From assembly GCA_037953625.1 (NCBI GenBank), contig CM075651.1, forward strand, positions 131,158,501 to 131,222,500: DNA of 64,000 nucleotides, given 5' to 3'. This document shows positions 24,793 to 35,642 of the stretch, piece after piece. Both the position numbers and the translations under genes were made by a program. The notes under the pieces are model-generated. The model did not search any database. It worked only from the letters and a program-made list of their open reading frames with translations, and was not told the DNA's origin. Every line of letters begins with the position of its first letter. The stretch's first letter is position 1. The DNA comes from Crotalaria pallida. Lineage: Eukaryota; Streptophyta; Magnoliopsida; Fabales; Fabaceae.

Positions 24793-26073
24793 GTATGTAC
24801 ATAATCTCTTTTCTTATTTAATGGGGTTAGTTTTGCAAAAAACATAAAACATATCATATGTTTATATTTCCAATATCACCAACTAAATTAATCAATTTTT
24901 TTTAGTTTATGTAAATTTTACCAAAAAATCCCATATTTAGGATGGGAATGAGTATTTAACATGATGGTAAGTAAATGGGTGTATAGCATCTTTCGATCGG
25001 ACAAGGTTTAAGGACGGTGGGAGGGGGTGTTCTTGCTTTGTAAGCACATGTTCAACTCAACTTCTATCTTGTAATACAATTTGTAATTCCTAAGTGGCAA
25101 GCTTAGCTCACATTGAAAGAAAGGAATATAATTATTGATTGACATGTATGTATTTATTGTGATATGTGGACCAAATGTTTGAAAAACAAGAAAATAACAA
25201 GCTAAGGGAGTGTAATTGTTAGATATAGACCTTTCTCTTTTAACAAGTTCCTTTCATGCTTTATTATATTCCACAGAAGGTAAAGGAGATTCCATGATGA
25301 TGATGATGATGCCAAAGCCAAAGGGACCAAGGTATTTTTATTACTCGTAGATCAGTAGGAGAAGGTCCGGTGAATCAAAAAGTCATTTAAGCAAAGTTGC
25401 CTCATCAATAATAATTATTCTTTTAATTGACACATCAAGGGGAAGATCTCACAAATTCAAAAAGCAGTGAAAGAAGATAGATGAGAAGAAGAATGTGGCC
25501 TCAGGAATCACATAAAGGAGAAGCAAAAGGAACTTGTCAACATCCCACCATATAATAATTGAAACTTACTGAAAGAAAAATGTTATGTCAAACTTAGTCA
25601 CTTATTAGAGAAAATGAAGTCAGCATTATGTCACTAGGTAAATTGTAAGAGTAGGCATAATAATAAAGCATTATTGTATCTACTATAAGACTCTTATTAC
25701 ATTATTTTCTTGCACTCCTATGCTTAATTTGCATGCATATGATAGGCAAAACACAAGTGTAGCGTTCATAAAAAAAGACACAAGTGTAGCTAGGTGGAGA
25801 CATATTCCGGACAATCAGCAACAGTGAAACATTATATATATGTCCAGACCCGTGACATATTGTGATAGGGATTAGGGAGTGATAGGAACGGAACAATTGT
25901 GACTTGGATTCAAGTTACCTCTACACCATTTCAAGACTTGGATTCATAGGGATTAGGGAGTGATAGGAAGGGTACAATTTTGACTTTGGTGGGCAATTTT
26001 CTTATAGTGTGTAGAGTATAGACTGCTCCAGGAGCTCTAACTTGGTTTTCATATGCACTTTATTTTGGTTTAA
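24793..26073. other. Intergenic stretch, nothing recognised
   Basis: AT-rich. A short direct duplication of ggattcatagggattagg-type sequence occurs near 25865 and 25945. No gene supported. Confidence 0.4.
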
Positions 26074-26123
26074 TTATGTTTTCATTTTTCAAATATTAGG
26101 ATTGTTTTGTTATAGTTTTTTTT

Positions 26124-26488
26124 CTTAATTATGTCACATGTCCCTGAAATTTGGAGTACTTTTGCCAGATACCCTTATTCTTTATTTTTCAATGTCTGAC
26201 TCCTCGAAGTTTACTTTTGGATTTGTCATATACCCCTACTACCAATTTTGGCTAATTTTAATGAGATGTAACATCGAAACCCTGATCAGATGCTGGAGGT
26301 TAGACACGCGGTGCCCGTGGGAGAAAATCTTTTTTTTTTTAATTAAAAAACTAAAAACTTAATATTTTTATATTTTTAGTTAAATAAAAAAAAGATTGAA
26401 GTAACTTCGGGAAGTCAAACATTGAAGAAAAAAATAAGGGTATCTGACAAAAGTACCACAAATTTCAGGGACTTGTGACATAATTAAG
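26124..26488. mobile_element. Inner MITE of the same family
   Basis: Terminal inverted repeats: cttaattatgtcacatgtcc at 26124 and its inverted form ending gtgacataattaag at 26488. Its interior resembles the outer element (ttggatttgtcatatacccc). Non-coding. Confidence 0.75.
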
Positions 26489-26586
26489 CCTTTTTTTTAA
26501 TGGTTGACTTCTTAAAATTATTTTTGAATTTGTCATATATTTTTTTTATTAATTTTATCCAAATTTTGCTGAGATGTCATACCAAA

Positions 26587-27201
26587 TGTTGAAAGTAATG
26601 ACATTCTCAAGGAAACTTTTATCCCACTTTTTAATTCTTAGCCTTTACACGTTTAATGGGCCATTAATGTGTCATTAGTTGGTTGTTTCATTTTGGTAGT
26701 TATTTGAAATAATGACGTAATAATTCAACCGTTATTTGAAATAATGACGTATTAATGCGATCATTATTTGAAATAATGACGGATTAATTATTCGACCGTT
26801 ATCTAATTTGAAATAATGACGTATTAATTCGGCCATTACTAAAACCGTTTTTCTAAGATTTTATGGCTATTTAATTGGCTCATTATGTTTTGGCGTTGAA
26901 GACTTTTGCCTTGGGCTATATAAGGGTCTTTGTAAGACCAAGTCATGTTTTTAGGGGAAAAAACTTAGTGAAAAAACATGTTCCTTATTCTTCTATTCAT
27001 CCTTCTTTTCCTAGGTTGAGCAACCTAACTTTGTGAGAATACAAGTTCCTTGCCTTGAGCGCACAAGTTAGGGAACTGTTGTGCTAACCTTGGGAGCAAG
27101 AACTAGTTAATATAATTGCACCACGGCTATCCGAAAACCTTGTTTTTAAGGCAGTGGTATTTTCCACGACAAAGCCAAGAATCAACAATTCTTTTCTAAC
27201 A
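26587..27201 (+). mobile_element. Solo LTR (615 bp) with CCAAA target-site duplication
   Basis: Begins TGTTGAAAG and ends TTCTAACA, flanked by CCAAA at 26582-26586 and 27202-27206. A promoter-like TATATAA lies at 26917-26923, followed by a leader-like tract. Upstream of the TATA, four imperfect copies of a roughly 35-bp unit containing gttatttgaaataatgacg fill 26700-26838. These features fit U3 enhancer repeats, a TATA box and R/U5 of an LTR. No internal region remains. Confidence 0.85.
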
Positions 27202-28064
27202 CCAAAATTCTAGTGAGACATAGGAAATTAGCCATGTGGTGTCACATGGATGAAATCTTTTTCCAATTTTTTCCCTTTTTTAAATTAAAAATATAAAAAT
27301 ATTGATTTTTTTAGTTTTTTAATGAAATTTTTTTTGTCTACGTGGCATTACGTGACACCATGTGACTAACATCTTATGTCTTATCTGATTAGGATTATAG
27401 TGTAACATGTGAGCAAAATTGGTCAGAATTGATAGGAGCATTATATGATAAACCCAAAAGTAATTCCGAGAAACCAAGAAAAAAGCAAGACCTGTGACAA
27501 AATATAATCCTAAACTTCAAAAATTGAAAACATAATTAAGCCCTTGATTTTTAGAGAGCTTAATTAGGCTAATAAGAATATCTTATTTCAATAATTACAT
27601 TAGAGAAGCTTATGAAAAGCTTATGATCTATCTCCATATAATCTACTTTTACCTTATTTTAATAAGCTTTCATAAGTGTTTTTCAGCTTTTTCCAAAAAT
27701 GCTTATTGGATAAGTGATTAATTAAATTGTTTATCCAAATATTTCCTATATTATTGACACTTAAATGTATGATTTGAAATCATAAAATTTTTTTATAAGC
27801 AGATATTTTTATGCTTAGTATAAACAATATTTTCATCTTCTTGAAGTTCTGTGTGAATACCCTATTTTGCATCAAAAAATTTCGTGCATAGGCTCAATCC
27901 TAGTCTACACTTCAGTAGAATTGATCCTCTACGCTGCCTACGCATCAAAGTAAACATTGTTTATAGCGCTGAGTGCATCAAATAATTGAACTAGCTGGAT
28001 GACATAAAGAACATTCACCATCCAATTATGATGCAAGTATATCCAAGCTAAGGTTAATACTATA

Positions 28065-28359
28065 CTTCCTCAATTTCACTTTAAGTGTCTTTTTAACATC
28101 AAAATTTTGTTTCGAAATAAGTGTCTTTCTACCAAATCTAGACAACATTTAATACTGTTTTTCCTTATTTACCCTTACATTTAATGTTGTTTTAGTTTTG
28201 AAATTTGTAATACTATAATGATGCATTGACAAAATAAAAATATTAAATAGGGGTATTTTTGATAAAATACACATAAAATTTACAATAATCATCATAATTA
28301 ACACTTTCTTAATCTATGTGCAAAAGTTCAAAAAGACACTTAAAGTGAAACGGAGGGAG
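28065..28359. mobile_element. Stowaway-like MITE
   Basis: Terminal inverted repeats cttcctcaatttcactttaa and ttaaagtgaaacggagggag, flanked by TA. About 295 bp, non-coding. Confidence 0.8.
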
Positions 28360-28591
28360 TATACAAGTGAATCGGATATTTTGAATTTTTATAAAATATT
28401 CTCAGTTAAAATTGACAAATTGCAACTACATTTTTCAAATAAGGAGTGTAACTTTCTCACTCTATCTTGAAACCCCTACACCGCTAATAGTAATCTTTTT
28501 TTGAACGTCCGCTAATAGTAATCTTAGTTGTTAAACATTGGATGCCACAATTTCCTCAATAATCAAAAGGATAAGTATATTATTATTAAGT

Positions 28592-28812
28592 TCTAGAATC
28601 TCAGTGGGTTATTCAAGCATCCAAGGTCTCTCATGATCAGCTTGAGGAGACGAAACAGCATCTCATACAAGAATATTCATCACTCATCTAATGGTATATA
28701 CATTGATATTGTTATGACTCAACCCAAAGCTCTGCATGCTTATAATCCTCTGGCGCATAAAGTGATTCAATTTCTTAATTGGAAGGACAGTGTAGCAGAA
28801 ATCAAGAATTAG
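28592..28812 (+). pseudogene. Possible protein-coding remnant, unidentified
   Basis: Translation gives a non-low-complexity run (ESQWVIQASKVSHDQLEE, then KQHLIQEYSSLI and a stop). After a frame change it gives IDIVMTQPKALHAYNPLAHK followed by VIQFLNWKDSVAEIKN and a stop. Composition is less AT-rich than the surroundings. No family is recognised. It may be a gene fragment carried by a mobile element. Confidence 0.25.
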
Positions 28813-30946
28813 ATTAGTTTTGTTTAGTTATTTTTTTATTTAAAAAAACAAAGAAAATAATATGAATTTAATTTTTTTTTTTTTGAAATATGGTTAAGCA
28901 ATTTATGCTAATTTCTGACAGTGATTCTACTAAAATAGATGGTTGATTAAGGGAAGCGTCACTTAAGTTTTTCAATATCTAAAGGTGCATCTAGGATGTC
29001 AATGAAGCTACGAAAATTAGATGGAAAAAAATAGTTGGTACTCTAATCGTTTAAAGCTCTTTTATATTATCAATGTATCGTTTATCATTCATCCATATGT
29101 TTATAGTTATTGATTTTTAGTTAAAAGCAATAAAAATGAATAATGGATAAATGACTAATAATATAAAAAAACTCTACCGAACATATAGTCAGTGCACATC
29201 CATTAATCTTAAATTAGATTGGTATAAGATTTGAAAAGTATTACTCCTTATTTCTGTAAAGATGCTGAATAATGTTTAAATTTCGTCTCAGCTATTTCTT
29301 CTTACCTTCATTTCATTCTTTTTTTCCCCCTACTTTCACAGTATAGGGTTGAGGGATATGGATTCCCCTAGTATTAAAAAAACAATTCAGGCTATCTTAT
29401 AAACTAAGGAATATGAAGGACATTTAATTACATGGTTCAATTCATCCTGCTAGTTACAATCTATGGGACAATACAGAACAATCCCTTAGAATGTGAAGCA
29501 CCATTTTGTCACAAGGAATAGAGACAGAATAAAGTATGGCGGGATCAAAGTTATTTGGTCTTGTAACACTTATTACCAGATTCTACATTCGGTTAAGTGT
29601 CTTTTGTGGTCAGACACACTGCAACATGCACAGAGTTCATTTAGGAACTTCATAGGGTTCCTGTTTCAAATTTTCTAGAAGAATTACATTCAACTTCCTA
29701 ACTATGAAGAAGCACTATGGTAATAAATAAAAGCAATGGGAATAAATATCAGTTAAGAGAGTTGAAGCTTTGCCATCTACAATTAATAACCTGGCCCAAC
29801 TTCGGGTTTGAGGTGGCAGCCCAACTAGGAAAATGACCCTCCAACATCATACAGTATTCAGTTTGGCAATAAGTCAAACACAGATTAGTTCTTGTTACAT
29901 CTTATATTACTCCATCCGGTCCTTATTATAAGTCCCCTTTCTCTCTCACACAAAAAGGTGCTATAATAAAGATTGGAGAGAGTAATATATTACTATTATG
30001 AAGGAGATAGAGGACTACATATGCATACAAATTCAAGTCATGAGTCAGGTGGTTCATTATGTTCTGAAACAGTGAAACCAATGATCAGAGAGCACTCTTA
30101 ATTAAGGTCATTCCTTACTCAAAGCAAGGCTTTATGGCCAATGATGACTATTAGTACTGCACTATCTATAACTTGGGGAAGGAATGAGCTATGAGGCTTA
30201 TGGAGTTTATGATCCTACTCAGTTGAGGTTTCGATTCATTTAATAAAAAATTTGACTCAAACATTTTAAAAAGGTTATATATTTAAATAAATTGGTTCCA
30301 AGCTTTCTAAGAAATCTATTACACTCATCTGATCGGTTTATTTAACTGTATGAATATTTACATATTATATTTTATTAATAGTTTAAATTAGAAGTATAAA
30401 TTTAATACATATATAAAATATTATAATTAAAATTAAAATATAATTTCTTTCACTCTTTATTCTATTTCGTTCACATAATTTGAGGGTATGAGACATTTTT
30501 ATATTTGTAATTAAGTGTGAGAATTTTTTTAATAATAGGTTTTTAAGTGAGTTTGTAGGTTTGATCAAGTCTTGAAATAGACCAAACTTATGCTTGAAAT
30601 TTAGCTTGTAATTTGCCAATAGGCTAGGTTTAGGCCTTAAGTTTGAAACACATTGATGATAATCAAAAGATGGTTTTGCTTCAGACATATTTTTGTTAAG
30701 AATTGACTCGATCTGACTCATTCTTATCTTTGTCTGTAACTCATTGATGATAATCAAAAGATGGTTTTGCTTCGTTAATTTTTGGAATTATGATAAATTG
30801 ATAATCATAACCAAATACAATCCATATATTAAACAAAATTCAAACTGTTCATTAAATCATTCATACAGGAAAAGTGAAATGAAATGTCTGAATCATTTCT
30901 ATTCTTCAAGCCTCTTTTTCCTCAAATGTTTTGCAGAGAACTACTG

Positions 30947-30950
<4 letters not shown>
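28813..30950. other. Intergenic stretch outside the small MITE
   Basis: AT-rich. Open frames (for example 30383-30757 minus) are low-complexity and have no recognised domain. The word gatgataatcaaaagatggttttgcttc occurs twice, near 30654 and 30746. Nothing else supported. Confidence 0.4.
29910..29982. mobile_element. Short (deleted) Stowaway-like MITE
   Basis: Ends ctccatccggtccttattat and ctataataaagattggagagag form an imperfect inverted repeat. At about 73 bp it is far shorter than the other copies. Confidence 0.5.

Positions 30951-31017
<67 letters not shown>
30951..31017. repeat. (TA)n microsatellite
   Basis: Uninterrupted TA dinucleotide tract of about 66 bp. Confidence 0.97.
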
Positions 31018-31019
<2 letters not shown>

Positions 31020-31344
31020 TGGTGAGGCATCGGCCTTGACACATAATCTTTTCATTCTTCTAGAACTGTGCACTGTATAGCAAGGGAAATATTTACCTTG
31101 TCAATAATCCAGGTAAACTAGAACTTTTCTGTAAGGAAAGAAGATTTTGCAGGAAAGAAGCTGAGAGCTTCTGTTTCATTGTTAAAACTTAAAATACCAT
31201 CAAAATAATTTTTGGGACTCTACTTTTTTTTTTTTTTGAAGTGGGGACTCTACTTTAAAAATTAAAAAAAAAAATCAGGACTATTATTTTGCTATTATAT
31301 TGAATATATCTTTTAGCTTTATTCTTGTGCTTACTAAAGTTTTA

Positions 31345-31452
31345 CGTAAGACAGCCAGTTGGTGGCTGCAAGGGACACTTAGGATTTTCCCTTCCCCCAG
31401 GTCATGGGTTCTAGTCCCAAACCTCCCATGTAAACCAAAAAAAAAAAAAAAG
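31345..31452 (+). mobile_element. SINE-like retroposon fragment
   Basis: A short insert with a B-box-like gggttctagtccc and a poly(A) end (about 31437-31451). The flanks share aaagtttta (31336-31344 and from about 31450), a possible 9-bp target duplication. The A box is not convincing, so the element may be partial. Confidence 0.4.
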
Positions 31453-31860
31453 TTTTAGTTAACTAATAGCTTTTGAATTTAGACAATAAGCAACTAATCT
31501 CTTTGGTGAATACAAATTAGAAAGTGTTTATAATTATAAAAAAAAAAAGGATATTGTACCTTTTGAAATCTAATTTACAAAAAAGTTACTTGAAGTATCT
31601 TTCAAGAAATTAAATTAATTTTCAATAATTCATGTACAATTTATACCTCCAATATTGTTCAAAATTATATTAATTAATTACCCTAGCCCAATTGATGAGA
31701 GTTTACTTTTTTTAATTAAATGTGTATTTAATTAGTTATTAATTATATTTTAATAACTTTGTTAACCACATATTTAATAAATAAAAAATTAATGTAATTA
31801 ATCATAATTTAATACATTTTTTCATGAACAAAAAATAATAAATTCAAGTAATAAATATAA

Positions 31861-32907
31861 GGCTTATTTAAGTTTTTGGTCCTTGAAAGTTGACCGAGTT
31901 TTGATTTTAGCCCATATCTTTTTATTTGACCAGTCTTGATCTTTAAAAGTTTAATTTTTTTGGTTTTGGTCACTGCCGTTAGGGATCCACCATTAATTGA
32001 TGACGTGGTTAACGGAGTGCTATGTCAGCATGTCATGTGTCTTTTTGTTTAAAGTAAAAGGTCTCTAAAAGGTGATCGAATTTTGGTTTTGGTCCCTATC
32101 TTTTCTTTTGACCGGTCAAGGTCCTTAAAAGTTGTAAAATTTTTTGTTTTGGTCTCTGCCATTAGTAAAATACTATTTATTGCTGACATGACTAACTGAA
32201 TAAGCATGCCACCATGGGTATGCATAATGATGATTGTTGTCAGGTTGACAAATGACATGTAAGATCAGTAGGCATGTAAGATCAATATAGAATAAGACAT
32301 GAATTCTATTATGTATTTGGTTTATTATATAAACAGAAAGGCCGAAAAACTAAAAATTATAATATTTTAGTTAATTTGAAGTTCCACATCAAAATATTTA
32401 TGCAATAATTGAATGTTATATACACCAATGATGACTATGAGTTTGTTTTAGTTATTAGACTCATGTAAGTTGGGCGAGTTTTGTTTGCCTTGCTAAATTA
32501 TTCATGTCATCTGTCAACGTGGCAGCAACTCATTATTGTGCAGACACATGACACGCTATGTGGCAATCCGTCAGTCGTGTCAGCAATTAACGGTATTTTA
32601 TTAACGACGGCAGGGACCAAAACAATTTTTTTTAAAACTTTTAAGGACTTTGACCGGTCAAAAAAAAGATAGGGACTAAAACCAAAATTTGGTTAACTTT
32701 CAGAGACTTTTTACTTTAAACAAAAAGACAAATGGCATGCTGACGTGACACTCCGTTAGGCACGTTATCAATTAACGGTGGATCCCTAACGGCAAGGGCC
32801 AAAACCAAAAAAATTAAACTTTTAAGGATCAAGACCGGTCAAATAAAAAGATAGGGACTAAAACCAAAACTTGATCAACTTTCAGGGACCAAAAACTTAA
32901 ATAAGCC
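31861..32907. repeat. Large foldback element, about 1.05 kb, with duplicated motif inside each arm
   Basis: The outer ends ggcttatttaagtttttggt and accaaaaacttaaataagcc are exact inverted copies. The left arm (31861 to about 32200) and right arm (about 32565-32907) are near-complementary along their length. Each arm holds the motif 'ggtccctatctttt..tttgaccggtca' twice. The central 360 bp is not inverted. The short open frames inside are artefacts of the repeat. Confidence 0.85.
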
Positions 32908-33095
32908 TAAATATAAATAAAATAAAGTTGCATTGCATCTCTTTGTCGGTGATTTAATAACTTTGAACGACTTGCATAGCTAATTTGTCGAACAATTATA
33001 TTTTAAACAATTAGCTAAATAGCTGGTTCATAGTTAGCTTTTATAACTCACAATTAAAAGCTAATTTTGTCGAACATACCATTTGTATTATATTA

Positions 33096-33335
33096 CTCCC
33101 TCAATCTTACAACGATGGTAAAAAATGACAATTTTTTTTGTCTCAGACTATAATTAATGTAATTAATGAAAAACTTAAAATTTTAAACTTTAAATTGTGA
33201 TTGGTTGATCAATGCAAAATGTATTAAATTAAGTATTTGATAATTGATTGATGTGTGAGATAAACTATTAAATGCATGTCTTCTTAATTAGTTTGACTGT
33301 TTCAATTTATTATCATCCTTGTGATGAGATGGAGG
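33096..33335. mobile_element. Stowaway-like MITE
   Basis: Inverted ends ctccctcaatcttacaacga and catccttgtgatgagatggagg, about 240 bp, non-coding. Confidence 0.6.
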
Positions 33336-33754
33336 AACACATTTTATTATCTCGATTTTTCTATTATATGCATCCCATGCATAAGATAAGAGAATTTAAA
33401 TGACAAAATTGTATTGAAAGACTAAATAATTATTTTTTAATTTATTAAATTTCACAATTTTCAATTAGCACTTTTTTTTTTTAGGTTTGATTAACGTATG
33501 GACTACGTGCATAAAATAGAAAGACCTTTATTATTTTACGAAAAAAATCGCTGTTTGTTAGAGAAGAAGGAAGCTTGAAAGTAATTAATGCTTTCTTGAG
33601 AAAAAAAGGAACAGAGTTAAAACTTCGAAGTCTAGATTGTTGAATTATTACAAAGACTTCCAATTTCTGTTGTTCGATGAGCTAAGCTTCATTTGAAGTT
33701 ATTAGATAAAGTAATTTAATATATTTTACTAGATAACAAAAGAACTCTCAACTT

Positions 33755-33827
33755 GGGGATGTAGCTCAAATGGTAGAGCGCTCGCTTTGCATGCGAGAGG
33801 CACGGGGTTCGATCCCCCGCATCTCCA
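33755..33827 (+). tRNA. tRNA-Ala (anticodon UGC)
   Basis: A 73-nt tRNA. The acceptor stem GGGGATG pairs with CATCTCC (one G-U), with discriminator A at 33827. The A box is TAGCTCAAATGG and the B box is GGTTCGATCCC. The anticodon stem CTCGC/GCGAG encloses loop TTTGCAT with anticodon TGC. The T arm CGGGG-TTCGATC-CCCCG is perfect. No intron. A CTTTT tract follows shortly downstream, serving as a pol III stop. CCA is not encoded, as expected for a nuclear gene. It appears intact and functional. Confidence 0.96.
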
Positions 33828-34818
33828 CTTCTTTTGTGATCTTTTTCACTGTGTGACGGCATTATGAAAAAAGGTTTTTACTATTCTTGCTTCTGCTCTC
33901 TAATTTTACGACAGCTTTTTCACTGTTTGACTTGTTTAAGTTGACCGCATAATGAAAAAAGCTTTTACTACCTCGGTTGTTAAATATAAACACGTGAATG
34001 AAGTAAGTTAGATAAACACGTACTAATTGCATCCCATTATCTTGGTAAAAGTCAAACAAGTCAATGAAAATAAAAGAGTATCTGTTTAACATAATGCTAT
34101 GATTCATTCATTAATTATAAATTAATATTACACAAATTTTCATATCATTACAATTAATACATATTGGAATATTACCTAAAAAAAATCTTTAAATGTGTTT
34201 TCCTTATTTACTTATTAATCATTGATATAATATACAATCTTTAAGATTTTTCATTTATTTTTTTACTTTAATATGGGACAAAATTTTTTGCATTTTTTTA
34301 CCAAAATAATGGGACGGAGGGAGTAGGAAATACTATTCTTGTTATTTTGTTCTCTAATTATACTAAAGCTTTCAACATTTTAGGTGTCAAGTTAAAAATC
34401 AAATTTAACCAAAAAAGGGATATGTGTCTAAAAGTAGTATTTTGCTTACTCAATATTGGTCAACAAAAAACACATACAATTTTTTTTACGATATATGTGT
34501 TGGAGGCTTCTCCCATATTGCTCATTCCTTGTTAATCTTTAGTTTATATATTTATTAATTCTCTTTCCTATAACAAATATCTGATTGGGTTTTTGGGTGA
34601 AAATATTGAACCCAAATGCCACACGCGGTGTGGGACGTGGATGTACGGATCTTTTTTTTTTTTTTGGAAGACCATTAGCAAAACATATTTTTAGATTTGT
34701 TCGGAAGGCCACTGACCAAACATCTTTTTAGATTTTTTTTCACGTTTTTCTGTTTTTAGTCGTTGTGATTTTATAGTACCATTATTTGACATTTTCTGGA
34801 TAATAAATTCGTTATGAA
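33828..34818. other. Intergenic stretch between the tRNA and an LTR-like remnant
   Basis: A fragment ending gggacggagggagta near 34326 looks like the right end of a decayed Stowaway MITE. Its left partner is unclear. No gene supported. Confidence 0.4.
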
Positions 34819-35144
34819 TGTTGAAATAGTTTTTTGGTTTAATGTCAAATAATGGGTCATGATTTTATGGCTGTTGCAAAGGCTATGACGGTGGCTTTAT
34901 AATGCCACCATGGTCTGCCAAAGTTGAATATCGAAAAACCATAGAAACCGAAAATACTTTGTTTCTCTTTTCTTCGAGCAATTTTTGTTTTTTTTTTGAG
35001 ATTCCAAGTTCTTGGCTCTGAGTGCATGGGTTTGTGAATTTGTGTGCTAACCACGGAAGCAAGATTGATGGTTATTCGACAATCTTGCTTTTAAAATAGT
35101 GGTTATTCCATGACACAACTATCATCAACAAAATTTTTCCTACA
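34819..35144 (+). mobile_element. Diverged LTR-like remnant
   Basis: Shares order and words with the solo LTR at 26587-27201 (tgttgaaa start, gcaagaNt, ttgctttta, agtggttattcca.gaca, atcaacaa, ..tcctaca end). No target duplication is visible. Probably a distant, truncated copy of the same LTR family. Confidence 0.4.
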
Positions 35145-35642
35145 ATATGTTTTTTTACAAGCTGTTTTGAACTATCATTATATTATTCAATATTTTTTGT
35201 ATTACCAACAATATACTGTATCATCTATCATTAATGTATTATTCACTATATACATTATTAAGTAAAAATGAAACATATCAATAATGAATAATATGTCGAC
35301 CATATAAAAGTTCACAGTACACATTCATTAAACTTCATCCAATGTTATTTATTATTATTATTATTATTTTTTTAAAGTTGTTGTTGATTTTATCCGATGT
35401 TACTTTAAGAGCGTGCAATGATATTCTCAAATGCATTTTAATTCTTTTACACTTTTTGACTCTCATACATGCATTTTTTTGGTAAAAGGAAAATCCTATT
35501 ACCACAGAGCAAAATAAATACATCACCAGGCACCACTCAAGCATCATGCCACCTTCTAGGAAGGGTTCAAAGTGCTAAAGTAGCTCAACTTCATAATTCC
35601 CTGCCACCTTCTATGAAGGGTTCAGAGAATTAAGAAGCTAAA

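Larger units (their letters stand above)
26074..27543. mobile_element. Outer MITE-like inverted-repeat element, split by two insertions
   Basis: The left end (26074: ttaattatgttttcattttt) pairs with the right end (27543 inward: aaaaattgaaaacataatta). The interiors also pair: 26489-26586 matches the reverse complement of about 27390-27500 (aattttgct, gaatttgtcatat / atatgataaaccc). A related smaller element (26124-26488) and a solo LTR (26587-27201) sit inside and push the arms apart. Confidence 0.7.
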
